From the NCBI RefSeq assembly GCF_023277115.1, contig NZ_JALQCS010000001.1, forward strand, positions 682,001 through 746,000: DNA of 64,000 nucleotides. The letters run 5' to 3'. Both the position numbers and the translations under genes were made by a program. This DNA comes from Acidithiobacillus acidisediminis (GTDB lineage Bacteria; Pseudomonadota; Gammaproteobacteria; Acidithiobacillales; Acidithiobacillaceae). The notes below the pieces were generated by a model. That model was not told where the DNA came from, ran no database searches, and worked only from the letters and a program-made list of their open reading frames with translations. This document shows positions 37,324 to 45,485 of the stretch, piece after piece (position 1 is the stretch's first letter; each line of letters opens with the position of its first letter).

Positions 37324-38319
37324 CTAGCATTCTGCGGCACGTCGTTGGCGGACGATTTCCGCCGCGGTCTGAATCGCCTGCAACAGACTGTGAATTTCCG
37401 CGCGCCCGCTTCCCGCCAGGTCCAATGCCGTGCCATGATCGACGCTGGTGCGCACAATGGGCAGACCCAAACTGACATTCACTGCGGCGCCAAAGGCGTG
37501 GTATTTCAGTACCGGAAGGCCCTGATCATGATACATGGCCAAAACGGCGTCGGTATCTTCCAGGTAGCGTGGGGTGAAGAGCGTGTCGGCGGGCCAGGGA
37601 CCGGAAATTTCCCAGCCCTCACTGTGCAGTTTGCCAATGACCGGGGCAATGATCTCGATCTCTTCCCGCCCAAGGTGACCGGCCTCGCCGGCATGCGGAT
37701 TGAGGCCGGTGACCCGGATGCGCGGATCCGCCACCCCAAAATCCTGGCGCAGCCCCTGATGCAAGATCCGCAGGCTGCGTTCAAGATCTGTAGCATTGAT
37801 CGCGGCGGCGACCTCGCGTAGAGGGAGATGGGTGGTCGCCAGGGCCACGCGCAGGCCGCGCCCCGCCAGCAACATCAGCACCTCGGCTTGTCCACAGCGG
37901 TCAGCCAGATACTCGGTGTGGCCGCGGAAGGGAACGCCAGCGTCGTTGATGACCCCTTTATGGATCGGCCCCGTGACCAAGGCATCGGCAAGGCCTGCTT
38001 GCAGCAGGGAAACGGCACGATCCAGGCCGGCGAGAACCATGGGAGCGTTGGCTGGATCCAGTTGGCCGGGACGGCAGGGGTGGGGCAAAGGGTTCGGCCA
38101 CACCGCCAGCCCCGGCTCTGCTGCACTGGGCCAGGGTTGTTCTGGTTCCCAGGGCCGTAATGTGGCCGGAATCCCGAGCTGAATGGCACGATGGCGCAAA
38201 CAGTCCAGATCCCCGATCAGGACCACGGGAGGCAAGGCATGTTGTGCCAAGGCCACACAAAGATCGGGGCCGATGCCAGCGGGTTCACCAACGCTGATCA
38301 GGAGGCGCGGCTCCCTCAT
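37324..38319 (-). CDS. pdxA: 4-hydroxythreonine-4-phosphate dehydrogenase
   Basis: PdxA oxidises 4-phosphohydroxy-L-threonine in the DXP-dependent pyridoxal phosphate pathway. The 331-residue protein has LISVGEPAGIGPDL at the start, GHTEYLADRCG with a metal-ligand histidine, TTHLPLREV, a second metal histidine in GLNPHAGEAGHLG, and SVDHGTALDLAGSG near the C-terminus. It overlaps the S4-domain gene by 4 bp and is the last gene of the mla operon, an unusual partner set. Confidence 0.95.
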   Translation of the reverse strand: MREPRLLISVGEPAGIGPDLCVALAQHALPPVVLIGDLDCLRHRAIQLGIPATLRPWEPEQPWPSAAEPGLAVWPNPLPHPCRPGQLDPANAPMVLAGLDRAVSLLQAGLADALVTGPIHKGVINDAGVPFRGHTEYLADRCGQAEVLMLLAGRGLRVALATTHLPLREVAAAINATDLERSLRILHQGLRQDFGVADPRIRVTGLNPHAGEAGHLGREEIEIIAPVIGKLHSEGWEISGPWPADTLFTPRYLEDTDAVLAMYHDQGLPVLKYHAFGAAVNVSLGLPIVRTSVDHGTALDLAGSGRAEIHSLLQAIQTAAEIVRQRRAAEC

Positions 38320-38573
38320 GCCGCCGGCTCCCGTAGGCTGACCACACCATCCGGCCCCTCCACCCGTTGTGGCAAGCGTAGCACCTCCACCTCGACGGTG
38401 CGTTGGGTCAATTCCAAACGCAGGTGATCGCCAACCTGCACCGGAGCTCCGGCCTTGGCCAAGCGTCCATTGATCTGTATCCGGCCCGCATCGCAGAGCT
38501 GTTTCGCTACACTGCGCCGCTTGATCAAGCGCGACATCTTCAGAAACAGATCCACGCGCAGACTATCGGTCAT
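38316..38573 (-). CDS. S4-domain RNA-binding protein (RqcP/HslR-like)
   Basis: The 85-residue protein is almost entirely an S4 domain: RVDLFLKMSRLIKRRSVAKQLCDAGRIQINGRLAKAGAPVQVGD. Short proteins of this type include RqcP (YabO), a ribosome quality-control factor, and the longer heat-shock protein HslR. The size is closer to RqcP, but whether this organism uses it that way is inference. The ATG at 38573 overlaps the upstream ATPase gene by 11 bp. Confidence 0.85.
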   Translation of the reverse strand: MTDSLRVDLFLKMSRLIKRRSVAKQLCDAGRIQINGRLAKAGAPVQVGDHLRLELTQRTVEVEVLRLPQRVEGPDGVVSLREPAA

Positions 38574-39498
38574 GGTTGCGCGCCTCCTGTAGGATATCGG
38601 TAAAGACCTCCTCGAGGCGCGGTTCCTGTAAATGTAAATCAATGATCTGTGCGGGTAAGTCCTGGAGGATGCGGAGCACCTCGCTCATGGGGTGCATCGT
38701 TGCGTCGATTTGCAGTACCCGGGTGTTGCCATTGGCACCGATCAGGATCGCATCGAGAGAATCTGGTAACTCTCCGGGGTCGCGATCAAATTCCAGGGTC
38801 AGGATGCGTTTGCGTCGGTGCTTGGCGAGCAAACGCTCCTTGTGGTCCAGGGCGATGATCTGCCCGTGTTGGAGGATGGCAATCCGCTCACAGAGCTCCT
38901 CGGCCTCCTCCAGATAATGGGTGGTCAAGATCACGGTATGTCCAAGCCCATTATAGCGGCGAATGAAGCGCCAGAGGCTCTGCCGGAGCTCGACATCGAC
39001 CCCCGCGGTGGGCTCGTCCAGCACGACAACGGGGGGGCGATGGACCAGCGCCTGGGCAATGAGCACGCGCCGTTTCATGCCTCCGGAGAGCGCCCGCAAA
39101 TTGGTGTTGGCCTTGTCACTCAGATCGAGCTCGGCCATCAGTTCGTCAATCCAGTCATCGTTGCGGCGCAGACCGAAGTAGCCGGATTGCCAGCGGAGAA
39201 ATTCCCGCACGGTGAAAAAGGGATCGTAGGCCAGCTCTTGTGGCACAACGCCCAGGAACTGGCGGCTCTGTCGATAGTGGCGCTCGACATCATAGCCAAA
39301 GATTTCCGCAACCCCACTGGAACGATGCACCACCCCCGACAGGATGTTGATCAGCGTCGACTTCCCGGCGCCATTGGGCCCGAGAAGGCCAAAGAATTCC
39401 CCCGCCTGGACATCGAGATCGACGCCGCCCAGGGCCAGAAAACCATTGCCGTAGCTCTTACGCAGACTGCGGATATGGACGGCGAGTGCTTCAGGCAT
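38563..39498 (-). CDS. ABC-2-type transporter ATPase without adjacent permease
   Basis: The 311-residue protein is an ABC ATPase of the YadG/NatA kind: Walker A LLGPNGAGKSTLIN, signature LSGGMKRRVLIAQAL, Walker B VVVLDEPTAGVD, and a C-terminal extension of about 90 residues. In many proteobacteria this gene follows mlaB and is itself followed by a YadH-type membrane subunit. Here the next gene is an S4-domain protein and no ABC-2 permease exists in the window. It overlaps mlaB by 8 bp. Either the permease is elsewhere or the ATPase serves another partner. Confidence 0.9.
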   Translation of the reverse strand: MPEALAVHIRSLRKSYGNGFLALGGVDLDVQAGEFFGLLGPNGAGKSTLINILSGVVHRSSGVAEIFGYDVERHYRQSRQFLGVVPQELAYDPFFTVREFLRWQSGYFGLRRNDDWIDELMAELDLSDKANTNLRALSGGMKRRVLIAQALVHRPPVVVLDEPTAGVDVELRQSLWRFIRRYNGLGHTVILTTHYLEEAEELCERIAILQHGQIIALDHKERLLAKHRRKRILTLEFDRDPGELPDSLDAILIGANGNTRVLQIDATMHPMSEVLRILQDLPAQIIDLHLQEPRLEEVFTDILQEARNHDR

Positions 39499-39802
39499 CG
39501 TTCTGACCGTGCCAGATATGGCTCAAGCCGTAGAGCGCCAACAAATCTCTGAGAGTTGGTGGCAGGTCACAAGGCTCTGCTGTGCTGCCCAGGGCGCGTT
39601 GCGCCTCCTGCCACTCGAGTAGAAAGGCCAGCGTAGCACTGTCCAAGGCCGTTACACCGGCGAGGGAAAGAGAGGTCCAGGATTTCTGCAAGAGACTGCG
39701 CGCGTCGCGCCGCAAAGTTTGGTCCATGGCGCGCAGACGCCAGTCTCCGGTAAGCCGGAGGCCTCCGCTGCCATCTGCCTCCCAGCCCGCCTCAGCCGAC
39801 AT
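39491..39802 (-). CDS. mlaB: STAS-domain protein MlaB
   Basis: MlaB is the cytoplasmic STAS subunit that stabilises the MlaFE phospholipid transporter. The 103-residue protein fits a STAS domain, with LTGDWRLRAMDQTL at the start and the LSLAGVTALDSATLAFLLEW core containing the conserved D-S-A segment. Sequence conservation is weak, and assignment rests mainly on position after mlaC. The ATG at 39802 overlaps the mlaC stop by 11 bp. Confidence 0.8.
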   Translation of the reverse strand: MSAEAGWEADGSGGLRLTGDWRLRAMDQTLRRDARSLLQKSWTSLSLAGVTALDSATLAFLLEWQEAQRALGSTAEPCDLPPTLRDLLALYGLSHIWHGQNDA

Positions 39803-40445
39803 GGGCCGGTTGGCTGCCTGCCTCGGCAACCTTGTCTTTCAAGGCGTTGAGTAGAGCGGGAATACCGTGCTGTCCGGCAATATTGCCGAAACTTTGCCGG
39901 TAATTCAGCACCAGGCTGACGCCATCCACGTAGATATTGTAAATCTGCCATTCCTTGCCATTCTGAATCAGGGCGTAGATGACCGGGATGGTTTTCCCTT
40001 GGCGCTGCTCGATATCCATGTTGACCTGGGCGACGGGCGGATTCTGTGAGATCTGCTGGCTACCCTGTACCCGAACATCTTGCCCGTGATAATGATTCAG
40101 GGCATTGCTGTAGGTCTTCACCAGCAGTTCGCGAAAAAGGCGGGTAAATTCCTGACGTTGTTCCGCGTTCATCTGCCGCCAGTAACTCGCCATCACGTAC
40201 GCAGACATGGTGTTGAAATCAACATGGGGAACGATGGCATCAGCGACTTCCTTCTTGATCGCCGAGGTCACCGGTTTGCCCTCATTCTTTTGCAGAATCT
40301 GCAAGACTTGATGGGTCATGTTCTGAACCACGGTAGTAGCGGCCTGAGCACCGCTGGTGGCCGCCAGAGCTGACTGGCCAAGCGCAAAAGACAGCAGAAA
40401 GGTCAGGAGAAGCCAGAGCTTCGGGTGGCGATGAGTTGAGCGCAT
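39792..40445 (-). CDS. mlaC: Periplasmic phospholipid-binding protein MlaC
   Basis: MlaC ferries phospholipids between the outer-membrane MlaA complex and the inner-membrane MlaFEDB pump. The 217-residue protein has a Sec signal peptide ending around ALAAT, then the Tgt2/MlaC fold: VPHVDFNTMSAYVMASYWRQM, the EFTRLFRELLVKTYSNAL block, and IYNIYVDGVSLVLNYRQSF at the end. Confidence 0.92.
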   Translation of the reverse strand: MRSTHRHPKLWLLLTFLLSFALGQSALAATSGAQAATTVVQNMTHQVLQILQKNEGKPVTSAIKKEVADAIVPHVDFNTMSAYVMASYWRQMNAEQRQEFTRLFRELLVKTYSNALNHYHGQDVRVQGSQQISQNPPVAQVNMDIEQRQGKTIPVIYALIQNGKEWQIYNIYVDGVSLVLNYRQSFGNIAGQHGIPALLNALKDKVAEAGSQPAHVG

Positions 40446-40462
40446 GAAGATCTCCCTGTGCG

Positions 40463-40945
40463 TTAGGGTGTGGGTGGAGTAGTAGAGGAATTGCCGCTAG
40501 CCTTGTCAAAAACCATTTGTCCAATCAGCTGATCGATATTGACGGCCCCTTGAGTCAGGCTGATGGTGGCGCCTGGTTTCAGGTTTTGCGGCATTCCTCC
40601 CGGCTGAATCGCAATGTACTGCTCGCCGAGCAAACCCTGCGTATAGATGGAGGCGCCCGTATCGATGGGAAGTTTGATGCGCGGCTCAATGCGCATGGTT
40701 ACCTGGGCCATGAAGGTTTTAGGATCGACGCTAATGTGGGTCACCTCGCCAATGGACACACCACCAAGCTTGACCGGGCTGCGATCCTTGAGGCTGCCAA
40801 TGTTGTGGAAGTCGGCGTGCAGAACATAGCCATTGCCGTAGGCAAAGCCAGACAGGTTACCAACGCGCAAGGCCAATACCGCCAATGCGGCAATCCCCAG
40901 AAGTACGAAGATTCCCACCCACCAGTCGATTGCCCGTTGACTCAT
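40463..40945 (-). CDS. mlaD: Phospholipid-transport MCE protein MlaD
   Basis: MlaD is the single-MCE-domain subunit anchored in the inner membrane that forms a hexameric lipid channel on MlaFEDB. One N-terminal helix (WWVGIFVLLGIAALAVLAL) is followed by the MCE domain, with ADFHNIGSLKDRSPVKLGGVSIGEV and the LLGEQYIAIQPGG loop. The length of 160 residues is typical. Confidence 0.94.
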   Translation of the reverse strand: MSQRAIDWWVGIFVLLGIAALAVLALRVGNLSGFAYGNGYVLHADFHNIGSLKDRSPVKLGGVSIGEVTHISVDPKTFMAQVTMRIEPRIKLPIDTGASIYTQGLLGEQYIAIQPGGMPQNLKPGATISLTQGAVNIDQLIGQMVFDKASGNSSTTPPTP

Positions 40946-40961
40946 GATCCATTCCTCAGCA

Positions 40962-41738
40962 TCAAAAAAGCAGGGCGGTCAGGACAAAGTCCAAACCCAG
41001 GACCGCCAGAGAAGCCATAACTACACTGCGAGTAGTGGCGGCACCCACCCCTTCGGCCGTGGGCCGCGCCGACATACCCTGCCAGACCGCAATCCAGGTC
41101 ACTACCAAGCCGAAGCAGAGGGCCTTGAAGAGGCCATTGAGGATATCTCCCCGCAGTGTCACGTTGGACTGCATCTGCGCCCAAAAGGTGCCACCGTCAA
41201 CGCCAAGCACGGGTACTGACACCAAGTAGCCGCCAAAGATGCCGACCAGATCAAAGATGACGCAGAGAATCGGCACGGCGAAGATCCCTCCCCACAGGCG
41301 CGGGGCCACCACCCAGGCGAGAGGATTGACCGCCATCATTTCCATCGCTGCGAGTTGCTCGGTAGCCTTCATGGAACCGATTTCTGCCGTCAGGGCCGAA
41401 CCGGCGCGGCCGGCAAAAAGCAGTGCCGTCAGTACCGGTCCAAGTTCACGCAGCAAGGACAAAGCGATGAGCGTGCCCAATGCGGAAGTTGCACCAAAGC
41501 GTACCAGTGCATAGTAGCCCTGAAAGCCGAGCACCATGCCGGTGAACAAGGCGGCGACGATCATCAACGCCAAAGACAGGACCCCGAGACCGTATACCTC
41601 GCGCAGCCACTGGCGCACGCTGAAATGCCGGCTGCTTACCGCGCTCAAGCCGCCCAGCAACAGGCGGGTTGAGGCGCCCAGACGCGGAACGGTCTCCCAG
41701 ACAACATGCCCCAGACGTGGGATGAAGGACTCCCTCAT
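40962..41738 (-). CDS. mlaE: ABC transporter permease MlaE
   Basis: MlaE is the membrane subunit of the phospholipid transporter. The 258-residue protein has five to six hydrophobic segments and the family pattern: GFQGYYALVRFGATSALGTLIALSLLRELGPVLTAL and GRAGSALTAEIGSMKATEQLAAMEMM (the coupling-helix region, quoted in part). Its ATG overlaps the mlaF stop by 4 bp. Confidence 0.95.
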   Translation of the reverse strand: MRESFIPRLGHVVWETVPRLGASTRLLLGGLSAVSSRHFSVRQWLREVYGLGVLSLALMIVAALFTGMVLGFQGYYALVRFGATSALGTLIALSLLRELGPVLTALLFAGRAGSALTAEIGSMKATEQLAAMEMMAVNPLAWVVAPRLWGGIFAVPILCVIFDLVGIFGGYLVSVPVLGVDGGTFWAQMQSNVTLRGDILNGLFKALCFGLVVTWIAVWQGMSARPTAEGVGAATTRSVVMASLAVLGLDFVLTALLF

Positions 41739-42547
41739 GACGGTCGCTCCAGACCCAGAGCCGTGGCAAAGGGTTGCGCCGCTGGGTAATGGAAGGGTAC
41801 TGGTCCCTCCGGGGCGCCCCGCAGAAATTGTTGCGCCAGGGGAGACGAGCTGGCACGCAGCTCCTCTGGGCTCCCTTCGGCAATCACCTTGCCTGAGCCC
41901 AGAATGTAGCCATAGTCGGCAATGGCAAAGGTCTCCCGCACATCGTGGCTGACGACGATACTGCTCGCCCCCAGGGCATCGTTGAGACGCCGGATCAGGC
42001 TGGCAATGATACCAACGCTGATGGGATCCAGGCCGGTGAAGGGCTCATCGTAGAGGATCAGCATTGGATCCATGACTACTGCCCGCGCCAAGGCGACGCG
42101 CCGCGCCATGCCGCCGGAGAGCTCGGCCGGCATGAGAGCGGCAGCGCCACGGAGACCCACCGCTTCCAGCTTCATCAGTACGATTTTTTCCAACAGTGAT
42201 TCTGGTAGGCGAAAATGGCGACGTAAGGGAAAGGCAACGTTTTCAAAGGTGTTGAGGTCGGTAAAAAGGGCGCTATGCTGAAAAAGCATGCCCATCTGCT
42301 GGCGCATTGCATATAGATCCGTGCGGGAAAGATCGCTGGGGCTGCGACCGGCAACACTGAGCTGACCGCGCTGCGCGCGCAGATTTCCCGCAATCAAATT
42401 GAGCAAGGTGGTTTTGCCCCCGCCGCTCGCGCCCATCACGGCGACAACCGCGCGCCGCGGGACATGCAGGTCCACTCCATCGAGGACCACGTGCTCGCCG
42501 CGTGCGAAGTGGAGATCGCGAATTTCTACCAGATCGTTTTGCGCCAA
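41735..42547 (-). CDS. mlaF: Phospholipid transporter ATPase MlaF
   Basis: MlaF is the ATPase of the Mla system that maintains outer-membrane lipid asymmetry. Walker A is GASGGGKTTLLN, the signature LSGGMARRVALARA, and Walker B ILYDEPFTGLDP. The open frame extends well upstream, but a TTG at 42547 with AAGGA just before it gives 270 residues, the normal size, and begins at the conserved VEIRDLHFARGE region. It is the first gene of the operon mlaFEDCB-ATPase-S4-pdxA. Confidence 0.93.
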   Translation of the reverse strand: MAQNDLVEIRDLHFARGEHVVLDGVDLHVPRRAVVAVMGASGGGKTTLLNLIAGNLRAQRGQLSVAGRSPSDLSRTDLYAMRQQMGMLFQHSALFTDLNTFENVAFPLRRHFRLPESLLEKIVLMKLEAVGLRGAAALMPAELSGGMARRVALARAVVMDPMLILYDEPFTGLDPISVGIIASLIRRLNDALGASSIVVSHDVRETFAIADYGYILGSGKVIAEGSPEELRASSSPLAQQFLRGAPEGPVPFHYPAAQPFATALGLERPS

Positions 42548-42577
42548 CGTCCTTACCTGTGACAGATCAGAGTGGTG

Positions 42578-42583
42578 ATTATA
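42578..42583 (-). promoter_or_regulatory. -10 element of the mla operon
   Basis: On the minus strand a consensus TATAAT lies 30 bp upstream of the mlaF TTG. The best -35 (TTGGCC) is 19 bp away and weak, so the promoter may need an activator or depend on the near-perfect -10. Confidence 0.45.
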
Positions 42584-42703
42584 ATCGCCCGACGGTCTCC
42601 GAGGCCAATCGTGGCTCCTGCGGCATTCGTGAGGCGCAAAAATCTCGCAAAATTCTGACAAAAACCTTGTTTCTTTAAGGTATTGGCTTGGCCTTTTTTG
42701 GCC

Positions 42704-42731
42704 TTGCATCCCCCTGCAAAAAGTGTATAGT
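42704..42731 (+). promoter_or_regulatory. speD promoter
   Basis: TTGCAT (42704-42709), a 16-bp spacer and TATAGT (42726-42731) form a good sigma70-type promoter. Transcription would start near 42738, leaving a leader of about 160 nt ahead of speD. Confidence 0.6.
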
Positions 42732-42737
42732 TGCCGT

Positions 42738-42898
42738 CCTGTTTCCACGGCACCGAAAGCAGTTACGGAGGGGTCAGTCCTTAAGAGACTCGGAGCGCGG
42801 CATAGCCGGTTCCAGCAAGGTAGGGCATAAAACCAAGTACTGTCTGGGGGTGCACGGGAGCTACTTCTTAACCTTTTGGCTTGTTAGGGGGGGCACCG
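42738..42898 (+). promoter_or_regulatory. Long, possibly structured speD leader
   Basis: The predicted untranslated leader is about 160 nt, long for this compact genome. It can form small hairpins (AGTC/GACT at 42775-42790 and CGGC/GCCG around 42798-42808) and ends in a G-rich ribosome binding site. It matches none of the SAM riboswitch consensus sequences I know. It could be a cis-regulator of polyamine synthesis or simply an unstructured leader. Confidence 0.3.
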
Positions 42899-43300
42899 AT
42901 GCGCTCATTGGGACACCAAATCGTCGCAGATTTTTATGGCTGCGACAGCAGTACCTTGTCGGATGTTGATTTTGTTACCGATGCTATGCTTGAGGCCGCT
43001 AGGCGTGCCAACTGCACCATCGTCACCCAGACCTTCCATCATTTTTCTCCTTATGGGGTGAGTGGTGCGGTCATTGTTGCTGAGTCCCACTTGGCCATTC
43101 ATACCTGGCCGGAGTATGGGTATGCTGCGGTAGATGTCTTTACCTGCGGTGACGTCATTCAGCCGGAAGATGCCTTGAGCTTTCTGAAAGAGGCCTTTGG
43201 CGCTGCGCAAGTTTCTACTATGGAGATGAAGCGCGGCCAAGTGGAGATGATGGGCGTTCCCAGTCACGAAGTGCGGGTCAAACCAGCACTCTGCGCCTGA
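42899..43300 (+). CDS. speD: S-adenosylmethionine decarboxylase proenzyme (short bacterial type)
   Basis: SpeD decarboxylates SAM to provide the aminopropyl donor for spermidine. This pyruvoyl enzyme cleaves itself at Glu62-Ser63 in VAESHLAIHTWPEYGYAAVDVF; the catalytic His68 and a downstream cysteine (DVFTCGD) are present. The 133-residue size matches the class 1B form. The start ATG at 42899 follows a run of seven G residues. No speE is adjacent. Confidence 0.94.
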   Translation: MRSLGHQIVADFYGCDSSTLSDVDFVTDAMLEAARRANCTIVTQTFHHFSPYGVSGAVIVAESHLAIHTWPEYGYAAVDVFTCGDVIQPEDALSFLKEAFGAAQVSTMEMKRGQVEMMGVPSHEVRVKPALCA

Positions 43301-43320
43301 ACGAGCATCGCGTTGATCGA

Positions 43321-43345
43321 GGCACCTCTTTGAGGTGCCTTTTTT
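43321..43345 (+). terminator. Rho-independent terminator after speD
   Basis: GGCACCTC (43321-43328) pairs with GAGGTGCC (43332-43339) around TTT and is followed by six T residues, 20 bp after the speD stop. Confidence 0.92.
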
Positions 43346-43949
43346 ATGATTTGCGGAGCGCGGCCTCCTTACCACCGAGCAGGCGTCGGATGTTGCTCCG
43401 ATGGCGCCACAGTACCCACAACGCCAGGACGATGACCAGTAGGCGCAAACTTTCCTGCGGCAGCAGAAACCAGGCAAAGATCGGCGTGCTCAGGGTGGCG
43501 ACGAGTGCCGCCAGGGAAGACACGCGGCTCGCGGCAAAAACCAGCAGCCATACAGCAAGGGAAGCCAGACCCAGGTAGGGCGACAGGGCGAGGAGAATGC
43601 CCAGGGTGGTCGCGACTCCCTTGCCACCGCGAAAGCGGAAATATAGCGGGTAGAGATGCCCGAGGAAGGTCGCCAAGGCGACCAGGGCGAACCCCCAGGC
43701 TGGAAATCCAACCAACCGCGCGGCAAGGACCGGTAGCAGGCCTTTCAATAGATCGCCCAACAGGGTGAGTGCCGCCGCTTTTTTGCCACCCAAACGCAAC
43801 ACGTTGGTGGCTCCCGGGTTATTTGAGCCTGCTCGACGCGGGTCGGGCAAGCGCAAGGCGCGGCTGACAAAGATGGCAGTAGCCAGAGATCCGAGCAAGT
43901 AAGCCGCCAGGCACCAAACGACAATCAGCCAGGGGGAGTGGATGGGCAA
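43344..43949 (-). CDS. plsY: Glycerol-3-phosphate acyltransferase PlsY
   Basis: PlsY transfers acyl groups from acyl phosphate to glycerol-3-phosphate in the first step of phospholipid synthesis. The protein has five membrane helices and the family motifs AYLLGSLATA, RRAGSNNPGATNVLR and GHLYPLYFRFRGGKGVAT. I chose a TTG at 43949 with GAGG nine bases upstream, which gives the typical 201 residues; the longer frame to an ATG at 44003 lacks a ribosome binding site. It is divergent from folB. Confidence 0.93.
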   Translation of the reverse strand: MPIHSPWLIVVWCLAAYLLGSLATAIFVSRALRLPDPRRAGSNNPGATNVLRLGGKKAAALTLLGDLLKGLLPVLAARLVGFPAWGFALVALATFLGHLYPLYFRFRGGKGVATTLGILLALSPYLGLASLAVWLLVFAASRVSSLAALVATLSTPIFAWFLLPQESLRLLVIVLALWVLWRHRSNIRRLLGGKEAALRKS

Positions 43950-44043
43950 AGTGGGGCAGCCTCGCGCATGGCAGTCAGCCGGGAAATCGGTATCATAAAA
44001 CATTCGCTGGGAAAGAACAGGCAGGCAGAGGAGCTGAGGGACC

Positions 44044-44421
44044 ATGGACATCCTTTTTGTACGTGAACTCAAGGTCCAGACCCGCATCGGGATCTACGAC
44101 TGGGAACGCGAGGTACCGCAGACGGTACTCATTGACCTCGAAATCGCCGCAGACGCAGCCCACGCTGCCCAAAGCGATCGCGTCGCGGCAACCATCAACT
44201 ACCAGACTGTCTGTGATCGGATTGTCGAAACTCTTGAAGCCGCGGAAACCCAGTTGGTTGAAACCGTCGCGGAGAATATCGCGGAGCTGGTTCGCGGCGA
44301 ATTCGCGGCCGCCTGGGTGCAGGTCAGCGTGCACAAGCCGGCGGCGGTGCGTGGTACCCGCGATGTCGGGGTGCGGATCGAGAGAGGGCTATCGAGCGCG
44401 CGAGGGGTAGCCAGAAACTGA
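44044..44421 (+). CDS. folB: Dihydroneopterin aldolase
   Basis: FolB cleaves dihydroneopterin to 6-hydroxymethyl-dihydropterin in folate synthesis. The 125-residue protein starts MDILFVRELKVQTRIGIYDWER and has INYQTVCDRI, LVETVAENIA and the terminal VSVHKPAAVRGTRDVGVRIER with the catalytic lysine. The plsY/folB divergent arrangement is common in proteobacteria. Confidence 0.95.
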   Translation: MDILFVRELKVQTRIGIYDWEREVPQTVLIDLEIAADAAHAAQSDRVAATINYQTVCDRIVETLEAAETQLVETVAENIAELVRGEFAAAWVQVSVHKPAAVRGTRDVGVRIERGLSSARGVARN

Positions 44422-44434
44422 CTGCCGGTTCTGC

Positions 44435-44463
44435 TTGCAATCCCGCCTCCGAGTGGGTACGGT
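44435..44463 (+). promoter_or_regulatory. Possible promoter of the DUF4168 gene
   Basis: TTGCAA (44435-44440) and TACGGT (44458-44463) are spaced by 17 bp, about 90 bp upstream of the start at 44553. The -10 is weak. Confidence 0.35.
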
Positions 44464-44552
44464 GAGGTAGTCTGACCGGAAATGGTGACGTAACCTGCTG
44501 ATATGCCGACTCATTGTCGGCCATCTACGACCTGTATGGAGAGGAGAAGCGT

Positions 44553-44891
44553 ATGCGATATCTGACAATTTCCCCGTTGCGCGCGGGGCTTTTGGGTGCC
44601 GTGCTGATGGGTTTCGGGTGCACGCTGGCTATGGCGGCAACGCCGGCGCAGGTCCATGATTTTGCTCAAGCCGTAGAGCAGATCAAGCCGTTGAATGAGC
44701 AGGTGCATGCAGCCATCAGCAAGCCGGGCGTTACGGAGCAACAGAAGGAAGCGATGAAAAAGTCCTACATGGCAAAGGTGGACTCCATTCTCGCCAGTCA
44801 TCACCTCACGGCGGAGCAGTACGGTAGCATGCTCCAAGAAACCCAGAAGAACCCAGCCTTTGCGAAAGAAGTCGAAGGTGCCATGCACTGA
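44553..44891 (+). CDS. Secreted DUF4168-like protein
   Basis: The 112-residue product has a signal peptide (MRYLTISPLRAGLLGAVLMG then FGCTLAMA before the predicted cleavage) and a small helical domain resembling DUF4168: VHDFAQAVEQIKPLNEQVHAA, ASHHLTAEQYGSMLQETQKNPAFAKEVEGAM. The function of this family is unknown. GGAGAGGAGAAG precedes the ATG at 44553, which decides the start over an in-frame upstream ATG. It is monocistronic. Confidence 0.75.
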   Translation: MRYLTISPLRAGLLGAVLMGFGCTLAMAATPAQVHDFAQAVEQIKPLNEQVHAAISKPGVTEQQKEAMKKSYMAKVDSILASHHLTAEQYGSMLQETQKNPAFAKEVEGAMH

Positions 44892-44959
44892 TGAGTTGTC
44901 GGCGATGGGGCGGGGCCGCTTGCCAGTGGAGGTAAACGGCAGTGTGCTCCCCTCTGCAG

Positions 44960-44977
44960 CGCCGCGAGGCGGTTTTT
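44960..44977 (+). terminator. Short terminator after the DUF4168 gene
   Basis: CGCC (44960-44963) and GGCG (44968-44971) pair around a stable GCGA tetraloop, followed by G and five T residues. The stem is only 4 bp, so efficiency is uncertain. Confidence 0.45.
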
Positions 44978-44979
44978 CG

Positions 44980-45008
44980 TTGACAGAGAGCTGGCTTGCC
45001 CGTATCCT
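44980..45008 (+). promoter_or_regulatory. rplM-rpsI promoter
   Basis: A consensus TTGACA (44980-44985), an ideal 17-bp spacer and TATCCT (45003-45008) lie 36 bp upstream of rplM. This is the strongest promoter match in the window, as expected for ribosomal protein genes. Confidence 0.75.
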
Positions 45009-45044
45009 TGCGCCCCTTGACGTTAAGGTAGAGCGGAGTGCTGC

Positions 45045-45473
45045 ATGAAAACCTATTCTGCCAAGTCCCATGAAGTACAGGGGGATTGGTTTGTTGTCGA
45101 TGCCACGGACAAGGTCCTTGGTCGTCTGTCCACGGAAATTGCCAAGCGCCTGCGGGGCAAGCACAAGCCGGAGTACACGCCGCATGCCGACATCGGGGAT
45201 TACATCGTTGTCATCAATGCGGACAAGGTGGCGGTGACTGGCAACAAGGCCAAAGACAAGATGTACTATCGACACACCGGTTATGTCGGCAACCTGAAGA
45301 GTGCATCGTTCGAGAAAATGATGGAGACGCACCCGGAGCGCATCATCGAAATTGCCGTCAAGGGCATGCTACCCAAAAACCCACTGGGTCGGGCAATGTA
45401 TCGCAAGCTCAAAGTCTATGCTGGAGCGCAGCACCCGCATGCGGCGCAGCAGCCCCAAACCCTGCAATTCTGA
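45045..45473 (+). CDS. rplM: 50S ribosomal protein L13
   Basis: The 142-residue protein is a textbook L13: [63 protein letters not shown], and a C-terminal [21 protein letters not shown]. It is the first gene of the conserved rplM-rpsI pair. Confidence 0.98.
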   Translation: MKTYSAKSHEVQGDWFVVDATDKVLGRLSTEIAKRLRGKHKPEYTPHADIGDYIVVINADKVAVTGNKAKDKMYYRHTGYVGNLKSASFEKMMETHPERIIEIAVKGMLPKNPLGRAMYRKLKVYAGAQHPHAAQQPQTLQF

Positions 45474-45485
45474 GGCGGATTTCGT

